NCBI GenBank assembly: GCA_904382605.1
Contig: CAJFJA010000001.1
Coordinates: 130,793-194,792 of the forward strand
Reading direction: 5' to 3'
DNA: 64,000 bases
Source of the DNA: Candidatus Alloclostridium intestinigallinarum
GTDB lineage: Bacteria > Bacillota > Clostridia > Christensenellales > UBA3700
In this document: positions 49,255 through 56,811 of the stretch, in pieces
How the letters are laid out: every line of letters starts with the position of its first letter
Position numbering within the stretch: the stretch's first letter is position 1
Made by a program: the position numbers and the translations under genes
The notes under the pieces: model-generated
What the model was told of the DNA's origin: nothing
Database searches by the model: none
What the model saw: only the letters and a program-made list of their open reading frames with translations

Positions 49255-50952
49255 ATGAAGTACGAGAGTATCTCAATAAAAAAAGCAATGAGTATGATTG
49301 CGCAAGGGCAAATGTACCTTCCTGAAATTCAAAGAAATTTTGTCTGGCATGAGGAACAGATAGAAAATCTTTTCGATTCCATTATTATGGGCTATCCCAT
49401 AGGTACATTGCTGTTTTGGAAAACTACAAAAAAAGCAGTTGCTCAGAGTAATCTTGTTCTTTATGAATTTATTAAAGACTATCATCAAAGGGACTGTGCT
49501 GAAAATAAGAAAGCTCCGGAAAGGTTAATTACCGACTTCGAGTATTACTATATTGTTTTGGATGGACAGCAAAGGCTGTCATCCCTTTATATTGCATTGC
49601 AGGGAAGTGTTGCATTCAAAATTAAGAAAAAATGGTGGAATACGAATGAGGCATTTCCAAAGAAAAAGCTCTATTTCAATTTGGACTCCATTTCTTCCCA
49701 GAAACAAGATGACGATGGTTTTATTAAACGCTTTAAATTTTATAGTGAACAGGATGTTTCTACTGACCACGTGTGGTTTAGAGTCTGTGATATTATTAAT
49801 TTTGATACGGAATTTGAGGTGTTGCAATATATAACGGAGCACGGATTGAACGAAGCTCAAAGCAAAAACTTGCTTAAGCTATACAAAATTTACAATGCCT
49901 GTGGTGATGAATCAATTTTAAACTTTTACTCTATTGATGAAGTTAGCTACGATGACGTATTAAATATTTTTGTTCGTATAAACTCATCGGGGACATATCT
50001 TTCTAAGACCGACCTGTTGTTCTCAACCATAGTTTCGGGTTGGAAAGACGGCAGGGAAAAAATTCAGAACCTCATTAAAGAAATGAATAATAAGGGAGGC
50101 GGGTTTAATTTCAATAGGGACTTTATTATGAGAACTTGCCTTGTGTTTACAGGTTCGGCGGTAAATCTTAAAATTGATTCATTCAAAAAAGACACGGTCG
50201 ATAGTATTCGTAACGAATTTGATAATATTAAAAAGGCACTGATAAAAACAGTTAAAATGCTTGTCGATTTGGGCTTTTGTCGTGATAATATTTCATCTTA
50301 CAATGCATTGATTCCCGTTGCTTACTATATATATAGAGGTGGAACGGATTCAGAGGAATCACTTAATGGACTTCGAAAGTATCTTGTAGTTTCGTTTTTG
50401 AAAAATATATATGGCGTTGCAAGCAATTCAGCGCTTACCAATACAAGGGCTGTGTTGAATAAAACGAAATGTGCATCGACTCCTTTTGGGCTTGAAATAT
50501 TTAAAGATATAGTCCTTGTCGGTAATAGAAAGTTCACCATGAGCAGGGATGAAATAGAGGGCTATTTCAATAAGGAAAAAAGCTGGTATACTTTTTTGTT
50601 ACTTACGGTTTTGTATCCAAATATGAAATTAGGACAAATCGAATGGCACCAGGATCATGTTCACCCATATACTAGCTTTAACATAGGCAAGCTGAGAGCA
50701 GCGGGAATAACCGATAGAGAAACAGTCAAGTTATGGCAGTATCAAGGCAATACACTTCCTAATTTGCAACTTTTGGAAGGGAAAGAAAACGAAAGTAAAA
50801 ATAAAACGACACTTATTGAATGGTGTAATAAGGGGAATGCCATTGCTTATTTGGATGATGCGATTTCAAAAGATATTAAAGATTTTGCAACATTTTATGA
50901 ACACCGTAAGCTGAGAATGCTTGATGAGCTTACAAGAGCATTAAATCTTTAA
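49255..50952 (+). CDS. DUF262 / HNH-nuclease (GmrSD-like) protein
   Basis: A 565-residue protein with a ParB-like DUF262 N-terminal domain: YLPEIQRNFVW, SIIMGYPIGTLLFW and the DGQQR signature (103-107) linked to nucleotide-dependent action. A C-terminal HNH/DUF1524-like motif is seen as HQDHVHP (465-471), followed by LPNLQLLEGKENESKNK. This layout matches GmrSD-type enzymes that cut modified DNA, and related anti-phage proteins. ATG 49255 follows AGGAGAGG; upstream in-frame codons lie before the promoter. The gene is AT-rich compared with its neighbours and has no methyltransferase partner, so a horizontally acquired stand-alone defence gene is inferred. Confidence 0.8.
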   Translation: MKYESISIKKAMSMIAQGQMYLPEIQRNFVWHEEQIENLFDSIIMGYPIGTLLFWKTTKKAVAQSNLVLYEFIKDYHQRDCAENKKAPERLITDFEYYYIVLDGQQRLSSLYIALQGSVAFKIKKKWWNTNEAFPKKKLYFNLDSISSQKQDDDGFIKRFKFYSEQDVSTDHVWFRVCDIINFDTEFEVLQYITEHGLNEAQSKNLLKLYKIYNACGDESILNFYSIDEVSYDDVLNIFVRINSSGTYLSKTDLLFSTIVSGWKDGREKIQNLIKEMNNKGGGFNFNRDFIMRTCLVFTGSAVNLKIDSFKKDTVDSIRNEFDNIKKALIKTVKMLVDLGFCRDNISSYNALIPVAYYIYRGGTDSEESLNGLRKYLVVSFLKNIYGVASNSALTNTRAVLNKTKCASTPFGLEIFKDIVLVGNRKFTMSRDEIEGYFNKEKSWYTFLLLTVLYPNMKLGQIEWHQDHVHPYTSFNIGKLRAAGITDRETVKLWQYQGNTLPNLQLLEGKENESKNKTTLIEWCNKGNAIAYLDDAISKDIKDFATFYEHRKLRMLDELTRALNL

Positions 50953-51100
50953 GTCAATTGTTATAAGCAGTCCTTAGTTGCTGGTTATGTTTGTGTCGAA
51001 ATTTGCGATGAGTTATAATTCAAAAGAAAAATATGCTTTTTGAAAACGACATAGCAATCAGGAAATTATAAATCGTTTAAAAAATCACACATTTTTGCAA

Positions 51101-51135
51101 AAGAAAAAGGGATTGATACTTGTTTGTATCAATCC
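51101..51135 (-). terminator. Terminator of the minus-strand tRNA cluster
   Basis: A perfect 10 bp stem, GGATTGATAC (51110-51119) / GTATCAATCC (51126-51135). On the minus strand it is followed by CTTTTTCTTTT. Confidence 0.75.
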
Positions 51136-51148
51136 ATTCTTTTAATTT

Positions 51149-51234
51149 TGGTGCCGATGACCGGACTCGAACCGGTACGGAGTTGCCCCCGAGGGATTTT
51201 AAGTCCCTTGCGTCTGCCATTTCGCCACATCGGC
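51149..51234 (-). tRNA. tRNA-Leu (anticodon UAA)
   Basis: An 86-base class II tRNA including an encoded CCA. The acceptor arms GCCGATG and CATCGGC pair, the anticodon loop reads CT-TAA-AA, and there is a long variable arm and a GGTTCGAGTCC T-arm. It is last in a four-tRNA minus-strand cluster. Confidence 0.95.
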
Positions 51235-51243
51235 TAATGAAAA

Positions 51244-51268
51244 AAGGTTCTTGCGCGGCAAGAACCTT
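51244..51268 (-). terminator. Hairpin between tRNA-Cys and tRNA-Leu
   Basis: An 11 bp perfect stem AAGGTTCTTGC / GCAAGAACCTT with a 3 nt loop. On the minus strand it is followed by TTTTTT, so it may partly terminate transcription before tRNA-Leu or act as a processing site. Confidence 0.6.
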
Positions 51269-51272
51269 CATC

Positions 51273-51346
51273 TGGAGGCACCACCCAGATTTGAACTGGG
51301 GGTTAAGCTTTTGCAGAGCTCTGCCTTACCACTTGGCTATGGTGCC
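51273..51346 (-). tRNA. tRNA-Cys (anticodon GCA)
   Basis: 74 bases with encoded CCA. The acceptor is GGCACCA..TGGTGCC, the anticodon loop CT-GCA-AA, and the T-arm carries GGTTCAAATCC-type TTCAAAT. Confidence 0.95.
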
Positions 51347-51350
51347 ATAT

Positions 51351-51426
51351 TGGAGCGGGAGACGGGACTCGAACCCGCGGCCTTCGCCTTGGCAAGGCGA
51401 CGCTCTACCAACTGAGCCACTCCCGC
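51351..51426 (-). tRNA. tRNA-Gly (anticodon GCC)
   Basis: 76 bases with encoded CCA. Acceptor GCGGGAG..CTCCCGC, anticodon loop TT-GCC-AA, T-arm GGGTTCGAGTCCC. Confidence 0.96.
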
Positions 51427-51433
51427 ATATGTG

Positions 51434-51509
51434 TGGTGGGAACAACAGGGCTCGAACCTGTGACCCCCTGCTTGTAAGGCAGATGCTCTCCCAGCTGAGC
51501 TATGCTCCC
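51434..51509 (-). tRNA. tRNA-Val (anticodon UAC)
   Basis: 76 bases with encoded CCA. Acceptor GGGAGCA against TGTTCCC (one G-T pair), anticodon loop TT-TAC-AA, T-arm CAGGTTCGAGCCCTG. It is first in the cluster. Confidence 0.95.
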
Positions 51510-51523
51510 ACGTCACGCATACT

Positions 51524-51552
51524 AATATACCAAAATTCAGCCGACTTGTAAA
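51524..51552 (-). promoter_or_regulatory. Promoter of the tRNA-Val-Gly-Cys-Leu cluster
   Basis: On the minus strand, TTTACA (51552-51547), 17 nt, TATATT (51529-51524), ending about 14 nt before the first tRNA. Confidence 0.65.
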
Positions 51553-51676
51553 GAGTTTTTCACTATCTTTTTTTATAATATTCAAACTTTTTCCCGATTA
51601 TGACGGCTTTCCGGTCGTTGAAATTACCGTATACGTACGCATAACGCAGCTTTCGTGAATATTTGTCGCAAAACAG

Positions 51677-51705
51677 TTGAAAAGAAAATGCGAATGTGGT
51701 ATCAT
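51677..51705 (+). promoter_or_regulatory. Promoter of tRNA-Pro
   Basis: TTGAAA (51677-51682), 17 nt, TATCAT (51700-51705), with TGG before the -10 (extended -10). The tRNA begins 9 nt further on. Confidence 0.65.
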
Positions 51706-51714
51706 TTTTCTTGC

Positions 51715-51791
51715 CGAGGTGTAGCGCAGTTTGGTAGCGCGCATGGTTCGGGACCATGAGGTCGTGGGTTCAAATCCCGTCACCTCGACCA
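51715..51791 (+). tRNA. tRNA-Pro (anticodon CGG)
   Basis: 77 bases with encoded CCA. Acceptor CGAGGTG..CACCTCG, anticodon loop TT-CGG-GA closed by CATGG/CCATG, T-arm GGGTTCAAATCCC. Confidence 0.95.
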
Positions 51792-51793
51792 TC

Positions 51794-51816
51794 AGGACGC
51801 TTATGCGTCCTTTTTA
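51794..51816 (+). terminator. Terminator of tRNA-Pro
   Basis: A perfect 7 bp stem AGGACGC / GCGTCCT with a TTAT loop, followed by TTTTATTTG. Confidence 0.8.
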
Positions 51817-51860
51817 TTTGCCCGTATACTCCGTAAACTCTGATTAGTGCTTTCCGTAGG

Positions 51861-51889
51861 TTGAATATCCTTATTATATATGGTATAAT
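51861..51889 (+). promoter_or_regulatory. Promoter of the 139-residue hypothetical gene
   Basis: TTGAAT (51861-51866), 17 nt, TATAAT (51884-51889), with TGG before the -10. Confidence 0.65.
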
Positions 51890-51917
51890 ATTACAAGGTA
51901 ACAAAAGAGGGATAATT

Positions 51918-52337
51918 ATGCTTTCAATGCGTATCAAACTTGATAAAGAACTTATCGAAAAGGACGGCGTTTATAATTACGACGAATTACTTGTATACCT
52001 TCAGGATACGATAGAAACCATGGGCGCGGAAACCTGGGTTGACGATTATAATTATCTGCATTGCGACGTATACGATTGGCTTTATCATCCGCCGTGCGAT
52101 GAAATGGGTCAGATTTATCTTTGGCTCAGGACGATAGACTGGTTCGGCAGATATTGTCTGCGTTGGGGATTGATTTCCGATTACGACCTGGAATACAGAA
52201 AGATTAAGAATGGCGTTTACACGGAAGATCTTCTCGCAACCGAGCGTTCGTGCAATCCTTTGTTTACCAGAGGCAAGAGCAGGGAAGAGCTTGAAAGTTA
52301 TAAACCTGTAGATTACCGTAAAGGAATTTTTGAATAA
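51918..52337 (+). CDS. Hypothetical protein, 139 residues
   Basis: Not recognised. ATG 51918 follows a GAGGG ribosome site; an in-frame codon at 51861 coincides with the promoter and is unlikely. The protein is acidic and rich in Trp and Tyr (AETWVDDYNYLHCDVYDWLY, LRTIDWFGRY), with no signal peptide or membrane segment, so it looks like a soluble cytoplasmic protein. It is a single-gene unit between the tRNA block and the orphan ATPase. Codon use looks closer to the housekeeping genes than to the DUF262 gene. Confidence 0.7.
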   Translation: MLSMRIKLDKELIEKDGVYNYDELLVYLQDTIETMGAETWVDDYNYLHCDVYDWLYHPPCDEMGQIYLWLRTIDWFGRYCLRWGLISDYDLEYRKIKNGVYTEDLLATERSCNPLFTRGKSREELESYKPVDYRKGIFE

Positions 52338-52477
52338 GGCAGCCGCACCGTACCTATCGTTCGGAGATTAAGAGAAAACAGTTTGCGGTTTCAGCGGTTG
52401 AGTTACTATTGGCGTGCCGAAGAAAAACAAATAGACGGTATTTTGCAGTAAGTCTTAATTGACTGTGGTCAATAAAG

Positions 52478-53203
52478 CTAATCATTAAATAAATACTTTT
52501 GCATTTTTTCGGGACACTCCAAAAAACGGCGGTAAATAGAGTAATTTTCAGTATCTTTATATGCTATAGGTTTCAAATTGTTGTCGGCGTCCAGGATTTG
52601 CCCGTCTATATACGAAAGTAATAACGATGAGTGCGTTACTATTATAAACTGCGAGTTTTTGGCAAGAGAATGAATTTTTGACAATAACTGCATCTGACTT
52701 TTAGGCGATAACGCCGATTCGGGTTCATCCATCAGATATAAGCCGTTTGGCGAAAAACGGGAAAATATCTCGTTGAATGCTTCGCCGTGCGACTGGTTAA
52801 AAATACTCGGGTTATTGTCATCATATTCTGAAAAAGCCTTCGCCATAGTATAAAATGTTTCCGCGCGTAAAAAGTATTTCCATTGCGGGTGAAGCCCCGA
52901 TTTTATTATCGTTAAATATCTGTCAAGCGTCGATGTGGAATTGAACGTTTCGTAAACCATGTTCCTCGTACCGCCTTCTGCACTCAATCCTAAAGATATA
53001 GCGATAGCTTCAATTATGGTCGATTTTCCCGAGCCGTTTTCACCCATAATAAAAGTCACGGGGTTTTCGAATCGAATTTCCTTTAAATTTTTAATTATCG
53101 GAATATTAAAGGGGTACTCGTCAAAATCTTCGACGAGGTTTCTGTTCAACCTTATACCTTTAATAAATAATTGCCGCATAGAAGTTGTTTTGTCGTAAGT
53201 CAT
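52478..53203 (-). CDS. Orphan AAA/ABC-type ATPase (COG3910-like)
   Basis: A 241-residue soluble ATPase with a single complete ABC-like head: Walker A GENGSGKS (54-61), signature QSHGEAF (137-143), Walker B LYLMDEPESALSP (Asp159, Glu160) and the switch histidine His191 in VTHSSLL. There is no membrane part and no coiled coil. Such small predicted ATPases occur widely, often in mobile or defence regions, and their substrate is unknown. It is a lone minus-strand gene. AGGT lies ahead of the ATG, and the region upstream is the MITE-like element, which may supply its promoter. Confidence 0.82.
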   Translation of the reverse strand: MTYDKTTSMRQLFIKGIRLNRNLVEDFDEYPFNIPIIKNLKEIRFENPVTFIMGENGSGKSTIIEAIAISLGLSAEGGTRNMVYETFNSTSTLDRYLTIIKSGLHPQWKYFLRAETFYTMAKAFSEYDDNNPSIFNQSHGEAFNEIFSRFSPNGLYLMDEPESALSPKSQMQLLSKIHSLAKNSQFIIVTHSSLLLSYIDGQILDADNNLKPIAYKDTENYSIYRRFLECPEKMQKYLFND

Positions 53204-53216
53204 AATTATCTTTACC

Positions 53217-53548
53217 TACCCGTACCCAACCTCAGTAGAACACATTTTACGGTAAAACATAAAATATGTGTATATGTCGGGTTGTAAAATGCCTTGCTTT
53301 AAGCGGGAGCGCGTGGCGCTCCACCCATGATAATCTGCGAAGCAACCAAGCTATAATGCCAAATTGCTTTCTTCGCAGAGTAATCAGCCTGCGGCGGCTC
53401 GAGAGCGTGTGACGCTCCACCCATGATAATCTGCGAAGTAACAAAGCTATAATGCCGAATTGCTTTCTTCGTAGAGTAATCAGCCTGCGGCGGCTCGCCG
53501 CCCGGAAGCAGTACGATTAAAATGTTCTACTGAGATTGGGTACGGGTA
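53217..53548. mobile_element. MITE-like inverted-repeat element (about 330 bp, no transposase)
   Basis: The left end (53217-53248) and the right end (53521-53548, reverse complement) share TACCCGTACCCAA-y-CTCAG and TAGAACA, then TTTTA. TA dinucleotides flank the CCCGTACCC/GGGTACGGG tips on both sides, as expected for TA target duplication by IS630/Tc1-type transposases. The interior holds a 96 bp tandem repeat and no credible gene, so it would need a transposase elsewhere. It fills the gap between the orphan ATPase and the next gene; the rest of that gap (53549-53698) is AT-rich, with nothing recognised. Confidence 0.7.
53307..53498. repeat. Two tandem 96 bp repeats inside the MITE-like element
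   Basis: Copy 1 is 53307-53402 and copy 2 is 53403-53498, differing at only a few positions. Each begins with a GTG-loop hairpin (GAGCGC/GCGCTC in copy 1, GAGCGT/ACGCTC in copy 2). Each then has a larger stem, CTGCGAAG with CTTCGCAG or CTTCGTAG. Several differences keep base pairing, which points to a structured RNA or DNA. Confidence 0.85.
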
Positions 53549-53698
53549 CCTATTTAATCATACAACAATTAACCGGTTATATCAATACAGCACGGTAAAA
53601 AACAATTTTGGCTGCTTTTTTGTTCTGAATATCGCCGTCGTCCCATTTTCGGTACTCGATTCGGTTTATCATTAAGAAAAACGGAAAGGAGTAATCTT

Positions 53699-54184
53699 AT
53701 GAAAAAATTTGAAAAAGCAAACATCTTTCACAATTCGACGAATGTCGGAAACCTGCCGGGTTCAACGGCGGAAGTCCATAACGGAAATATAAAGAGGGGA
53801 GGCATTATCGCTGCGGCGAAAGTTGCCGTAATTGTATTGCTGATTCTCTCGGTTATTGTACTTTCTGCAGCCTGTACAAACAGAAATATAGAAATAGTAC
53901 AAAAACCTACATTTGCCATTGCATACAACAGTCAGAAAGGCGGAATCATTCCCACAGTAGCCGTTGTGGTAAAAAATACGTCCGATAAACCGATAAAGTG
54001 TATGTTTCATTGTTATATATATGACGGGGACGGTAACAGAACTACGACTGTATCGTCACAATACGAAATGATTATGCCCGGAGAAAGCGTGACAATAAAA
54101 GGCACCTCGTCAGATGTGTTTTCAACGGTGGACTTTTACGAAAAGTGCGTTAAGATAGATAACGTTACATATGACGTAATTTAG
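53699..54184 (+). CDS. Hypothetical membrane-anchored protein
   Basis: Function not recognised; 161 residues with AAAGGAG ahead of the ATG. A hydrophilic stretch of 35 residues, with NSTNVGNLPGSTAEVHNGN, precedes one hydrophobic segment (about 37-58) ending in SAAC. The end resembles a lipobox, but the preceding region is too long for a normal lipoprotein signal, so a type II membrane anchor is equally likely. The external part (about 60-161) reads as a beta-rich domain (TVAVVVKNTSDKPIKCMFH, YEMIMPGESVTIKG), like small extracellular FxLYD-type immunoglobulin-like folds. Confidence 0.65.
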   Translation: MKKFEKANIFHNSTNVGNLPGSTAEVHNGNIKRGGIIAAAKVAVIVLLILSVIVLSAACTNRNIEIVQKPTFAIAYNSQKGGIIPTVAVVVKNTSDKPIKCMFHCYIYDGDGNRTTTVSSQYEMIMPGESVTIKGTSSDVFSTVDFYEKCVKIDNVTYDVI

Positions 54185-54253
54185 AGCTTAGTATAGAAAG
54201 CGGAATAAACGATAATGCGCTTATTCCGCTTTGATAAAAATATAGGAGATATC

Positions 54254-55102
54254 ATGATAATAAATAGTGTTATAGGAAAGGTGGACGGATTGGAGATAGA
54301 TTTGAAACTGTCCGACGGTGTAAATTTCATTTTTTATACAGATAAGAGTAAGCGGCTGTTATACGAAAAGATATTCCGGCTTGCTTTTGACGAATATTAT
54401 TATGCGGACGATTTTTATGAAAACCACGATATAGAACTTGAATTTAATATGAAGTGCAGTATTGACTGTAAATTGCACTACAAAACTTATACGATATCGG
54501 ATATCGGCACGCATTTGGATGAAGAATTCGAATTTGCGGGGATGAGGTTGAATGCAAATAGAAGCGAGTTGAAATTAGCAGCCGATCTTACTAATGGCCT
54601 TCTGAAAAAGAGGGGGTATAAAAGATTCTTCAACTGTTACGATTTTTTACCTACCGAAGACGACGATATAGAATGCATTCTTAAAGAAGCGTATTCGCAG
54701 GAGGAATTTTTTAATACGTCGCTTATTGCGAAATTGTACGGTTATATCAGGGGGCTAAGTCCCAAATTTGTAGACGCGGAAAAGACCTGCAAGCTGTATA
54801 TACTTGCAAACGGTAAATTTTATTTGGAAGGATTTGATGACGACGACGAGATGTTCTGTTTATCGGAATATTTTAAATTTATCACGGCAGAAAAAGTGGC
54901 AGACAGATACGCACATTTAATAAAAGATGCGGACAGATTTCCGCTGTTTATCTGCGGTCTGTTGGAAAATGCGGGAAAAAAGGCCGACATAAATGCGATA
55001 TTATCCGAACTTGAAGATTACCGATGGCAGACTATCTTTTTATGTCCGAAAGAGGACAAAAATAAAATAGAGGGCTCGAACCATAATTATTTGTTGAACT
55101 GA
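54254..55102 (+). CDS. Hypothetical protein, possibly a degenerate P-loop ATPase
   Basis: 282 residues from ATG 54254, 5 nt after AGGAG; an in-frame start at 54215 lacks a ribosome site. The layout recalls RecF/SMC-like heads: an N-terminal strand pair IINSVIGKVDGLEIDLKLSD, then GVNFIFYTDKSKRLLYEKI where a Walker A loop would be. Near the end, RFPLFICGLLENAGKKADIN and then WQTIFLCPKED stand where Walker B and the switch region would be. None of the catalytic Gly, Lys or Asp-Glu residues is present. No family was recognised; this reading is a hypothesis. It is strongly acidic and without membrane segments. Confidence 0.6.
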   Translation: MIINSVIGKVDGLEIDLKLSDGVNFIFYTDKSKRLLYEKIFRLAFDEYYYADDFYENHDIELEFNMKCSIDCKLHYKTYTISDIGTHLDEEFEFAGMRLNANRSELKLAADLTNGLLKKRGYKRFFNCYDFLPTEDDDIECILKEAYSQEEFFNTSLIAKLYGYIRGLSPKFVDAEKTCKLYILANGKFYLEGFDDDDEMFCLSEYFKFITAEKVADRYAHLIKDADRFPLFICGLLENAGKKADINAILSELEDYRWQTIFLCPKEDKNKIEGSNHNYLLN

Positions 55103-55120
55103 GATAATGGTATTTAGACA

Positions 55121-55140
55121 GGGTACGGGTACCCGTACCC
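55121..55140. repeat. 20 bp perfect palindrome sharing the MITE tip
   Basis: GGGTACGGGT followed directly by ACCCGTACCC. It equals the right MITE tip, TA, and the left MITE tip joined head to tail, and it shares 13 bases with 53538-53550. Confidence 0.85.
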
Positions 55141-55179
55141 GGAAACAGAAGTCATTTTAAAAGTGCAGCGCAATAATTT

Positions 55180-55214
55180 AGCGGCAGTATTTACACTGCC
55201 GCTTACTGTTTTAC
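55180..55214 (+). terminator. Probable terminator after the degenerate P-loop gene
   Basis: A perfect 9 bp stem AGCGGCAGT / ACTGCCGCT with an ATTTAC loop, then TACTGTTTTACTG; the T run is short. Confidence 0.5.
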
Positions 55215-55270
55215 TGCTTGCTAGGGCGGCACTTATATTAACGTGTCGTCCGCAGAGACGTCCATGGTTG

Positions 55271-55540
55271 CTATTCTTTACGGGCTTTTTCTGTTTCTAT
55301 CAGATCATATATCCTTGCCGCTTCCGGATATCCTACGCGCAATAACTTTTGAATATCACATCTGGTAACGGGGTGCTTGTTTCGGAGTTTGTTTATTACC
55401 TCTTGCAGTAACTCCCCGGAGAGAGGAATATCATGCGAGTCGTACTTCTCGATTTTACATTGTCCGAGCAAGTTGAGCAGATCGTCCATTGAATTGCATA
55501 TTTCGGATATCTTTGTCAACGGCATATTTGAGTCAACCAT
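55271..55540 (-). CDS. Small protein with an FtsK-gamma-like winged helix
   Basis: 89 residues; on the minus strand GAGG precedes the ATG at 55540. The C-terminal third (HPVTRCDIQKLLRVGYPEAA, then RIYDLIETEK) closely resembles the FtsK/SpoIIIE gamma domain pattern (LLQRxFRIGYNRAARxxDxLE), a DNA-binding winged helix that reads KOPS/SRS sites. The rest is helical and unrecognised. It may be the third gene of the WYL-nuclease operon, 66 bases beyond the nuclease stop, and could act as its DNA-recognition partner. The domain match is by eye only. Confidence 0.65.
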   Translation of the reverse strand: MVDSNMPLTKISEICNSMDDLLNLLGQCKIEKYDSHDIPLSGELLQEVINKLRNKHPVTRCDIQKLLRVGYPEAARIYDLIETEKARKE

Positions 55541-55606
55541 GGTAAACCTCGTATACTTATAAGAATTGTGCGACAGATAGTAAAGCGCCGCCGTTGGCTA
55601 TTTTAA

Positions 55607-56794
55607 TTAAAACTCATGCTTTGCATATCGTCTTAGGTTTTTTACGAGATTTTTTATAGCCTGTTTTTTCTCGTCTTCGTCTTTATAATACCATTCCACA
55701 ATGTAATTATTATCGTCAGTCAGCGTTTTGCAATTTATCGCCACTTTTTTAGCTTTTGAAATTTTCAAAACGTCTTGGGGTTTAAACCACTCTTTCGTGA
55801 TGTAGCTCCACTCTTCGATATTTTTATCGTCTTCCGAATCAGATTTGTTTCTCCTGCAATAAAGGTTATCGCCTACGCAAACAGCAAGATACTTATCATC
55901 GAATTCCAATATGCTTTTGATATTGTTAGCGTCGGTCCAGCCTTCGTTTTTAGCTTTTGATCTGTCGTCATAAGCTATTTTAACGTCATCGGCACATTCG
56001 GAGATTTTATCAAAGAAAGTTTTGAGTATCTCTTCACGCATTGAGGGAAAAGAATTGTATATGTTCTTTGCTATATTAAATTTGTCTCGACCTGTATTGA
56101 TATATTCGTTATATTTATTCATTTTATACCACCTCTCAAATATTTCATTATAGTGTTTAATCAATGCTGTCGACGTTTCATCCTTGGCATCGATTTTTTT
56201 CAGCCAATTTTCGATGTCCCTAAAGCTCTTTCTTATGACTTCATTTTCGATATTTTTCTTCGGGCACTTATCACAGTCGTATTCGCAGGATATGCTGTTT
56301 TTCGACGGATCTTTGCTGTCCAAAGTAAGATAAACGGGGCGTACCATATATCCGTTATGCGAAAAATGATAATAGTAGCGGATAAGTTGTAACGGTTGAT
56401 CACCGGCGTAGAGTTTTACTTCTATGGGCATATAGATTGTTTCATCAGTGCTTTTGTTTTTCCATACCAAAAGAATGTCGATAAAGCCGTGCTTGTTTTT
56501 ACCATCGAAATATTTGCAACCTTTTATAAAAACGCAAGGGACTTCGCAATAGCTTTCATCTGTGGATAATTCAAAGTCGGTACCGTTAAAACCGTCGCAG
56601 TTTGAAAGAAAATTTTCTGCAAACTCGGCAGGGTAGTGCTTTATCAAAAAAAGCAGTATCCGGCAATGCGTCCTTTCGTCCCATTCTTTGTTCAAAATAT
56701 AAAAAATATTATCGTCGCTTATAGGAGAAAGTGCGTTTTTGGAAAAGTAGTCGAACATTTCCGGTAATTTAAGAATATCTGTATCTTTGCCCAT
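55607..56794 (-). CDS. PD-(D/E)XK nuclease-fold protein
   Basis: A 395-residue protein with the core of the PD-(D/E)XK superfamily: an N-terminal helix with ERTHCRILLFLI, then GFID (Asp106), IEVKL (Glu125, Lys127) and QPLQLIRYY (Gln133/Gln136). That pattern is typical of the PDDEXK_4-type restriction-like nucleases. A possible metal site CEYDCDKC (Cys170, 174, 177) follows. The C-terminal half is charged and unrecognised. GAGGAGG lies ahead of the ATG, and the WYL gene ends 17 bases upstream. The inferred role is a regulated nuclease in a conflict or defence module; the substrate is unknown. Confidence 0.75.
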   Translation of the reverse strand: MGKDTDILKLPEMFDYFSKNALSPISDDNIFYILNKEWDERTHCRILLFLIKHYPAEFAENFLSNCDGFNGTDFELSTDESYCEVPCVFIKGCKYFDGKNKHGFIDILLVWKNKSTDETIYMPIEVKLYAGDQPLQLIRYYYHFSHNGYMVRPVYLTLDSKDPSKNSISCEYDCDKCPKKNIENEVIRKSFRDIENWLKKIDAKDETSTALIKHYNEIFERWYKMNKYNEYINTGRDKFNIAKNIYNSFPSMREEILKTFFDKISECADDVKIAYDDRSKAKNEGWTDANNIKSILEFDDKYLAVCVGDNLYCRRNKSDSEDDKNIEEWSYITKEWFKPQDVLKISKAKKVAINCKTLTDDNNYIVEWYYKDEDEKKQAIKNLVKNLRRYAKHEF

Positions 56795-56811
56795 TTTATA
56801 CCTCCTCTATA

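Noticed and set aside
53247-53444. 65-codon minus-strand frame inside the MITE-like element
   Set aside because: Its translation repeats itself because of the tandem repeat; no ribosome site.
53307-53498. Tandem repeats considered as a CRISPR array
   Set aside because: Two 96 bp direct copies without short repeats separated by unique spacers, and no cas genes; they belong to a MITE-like element.
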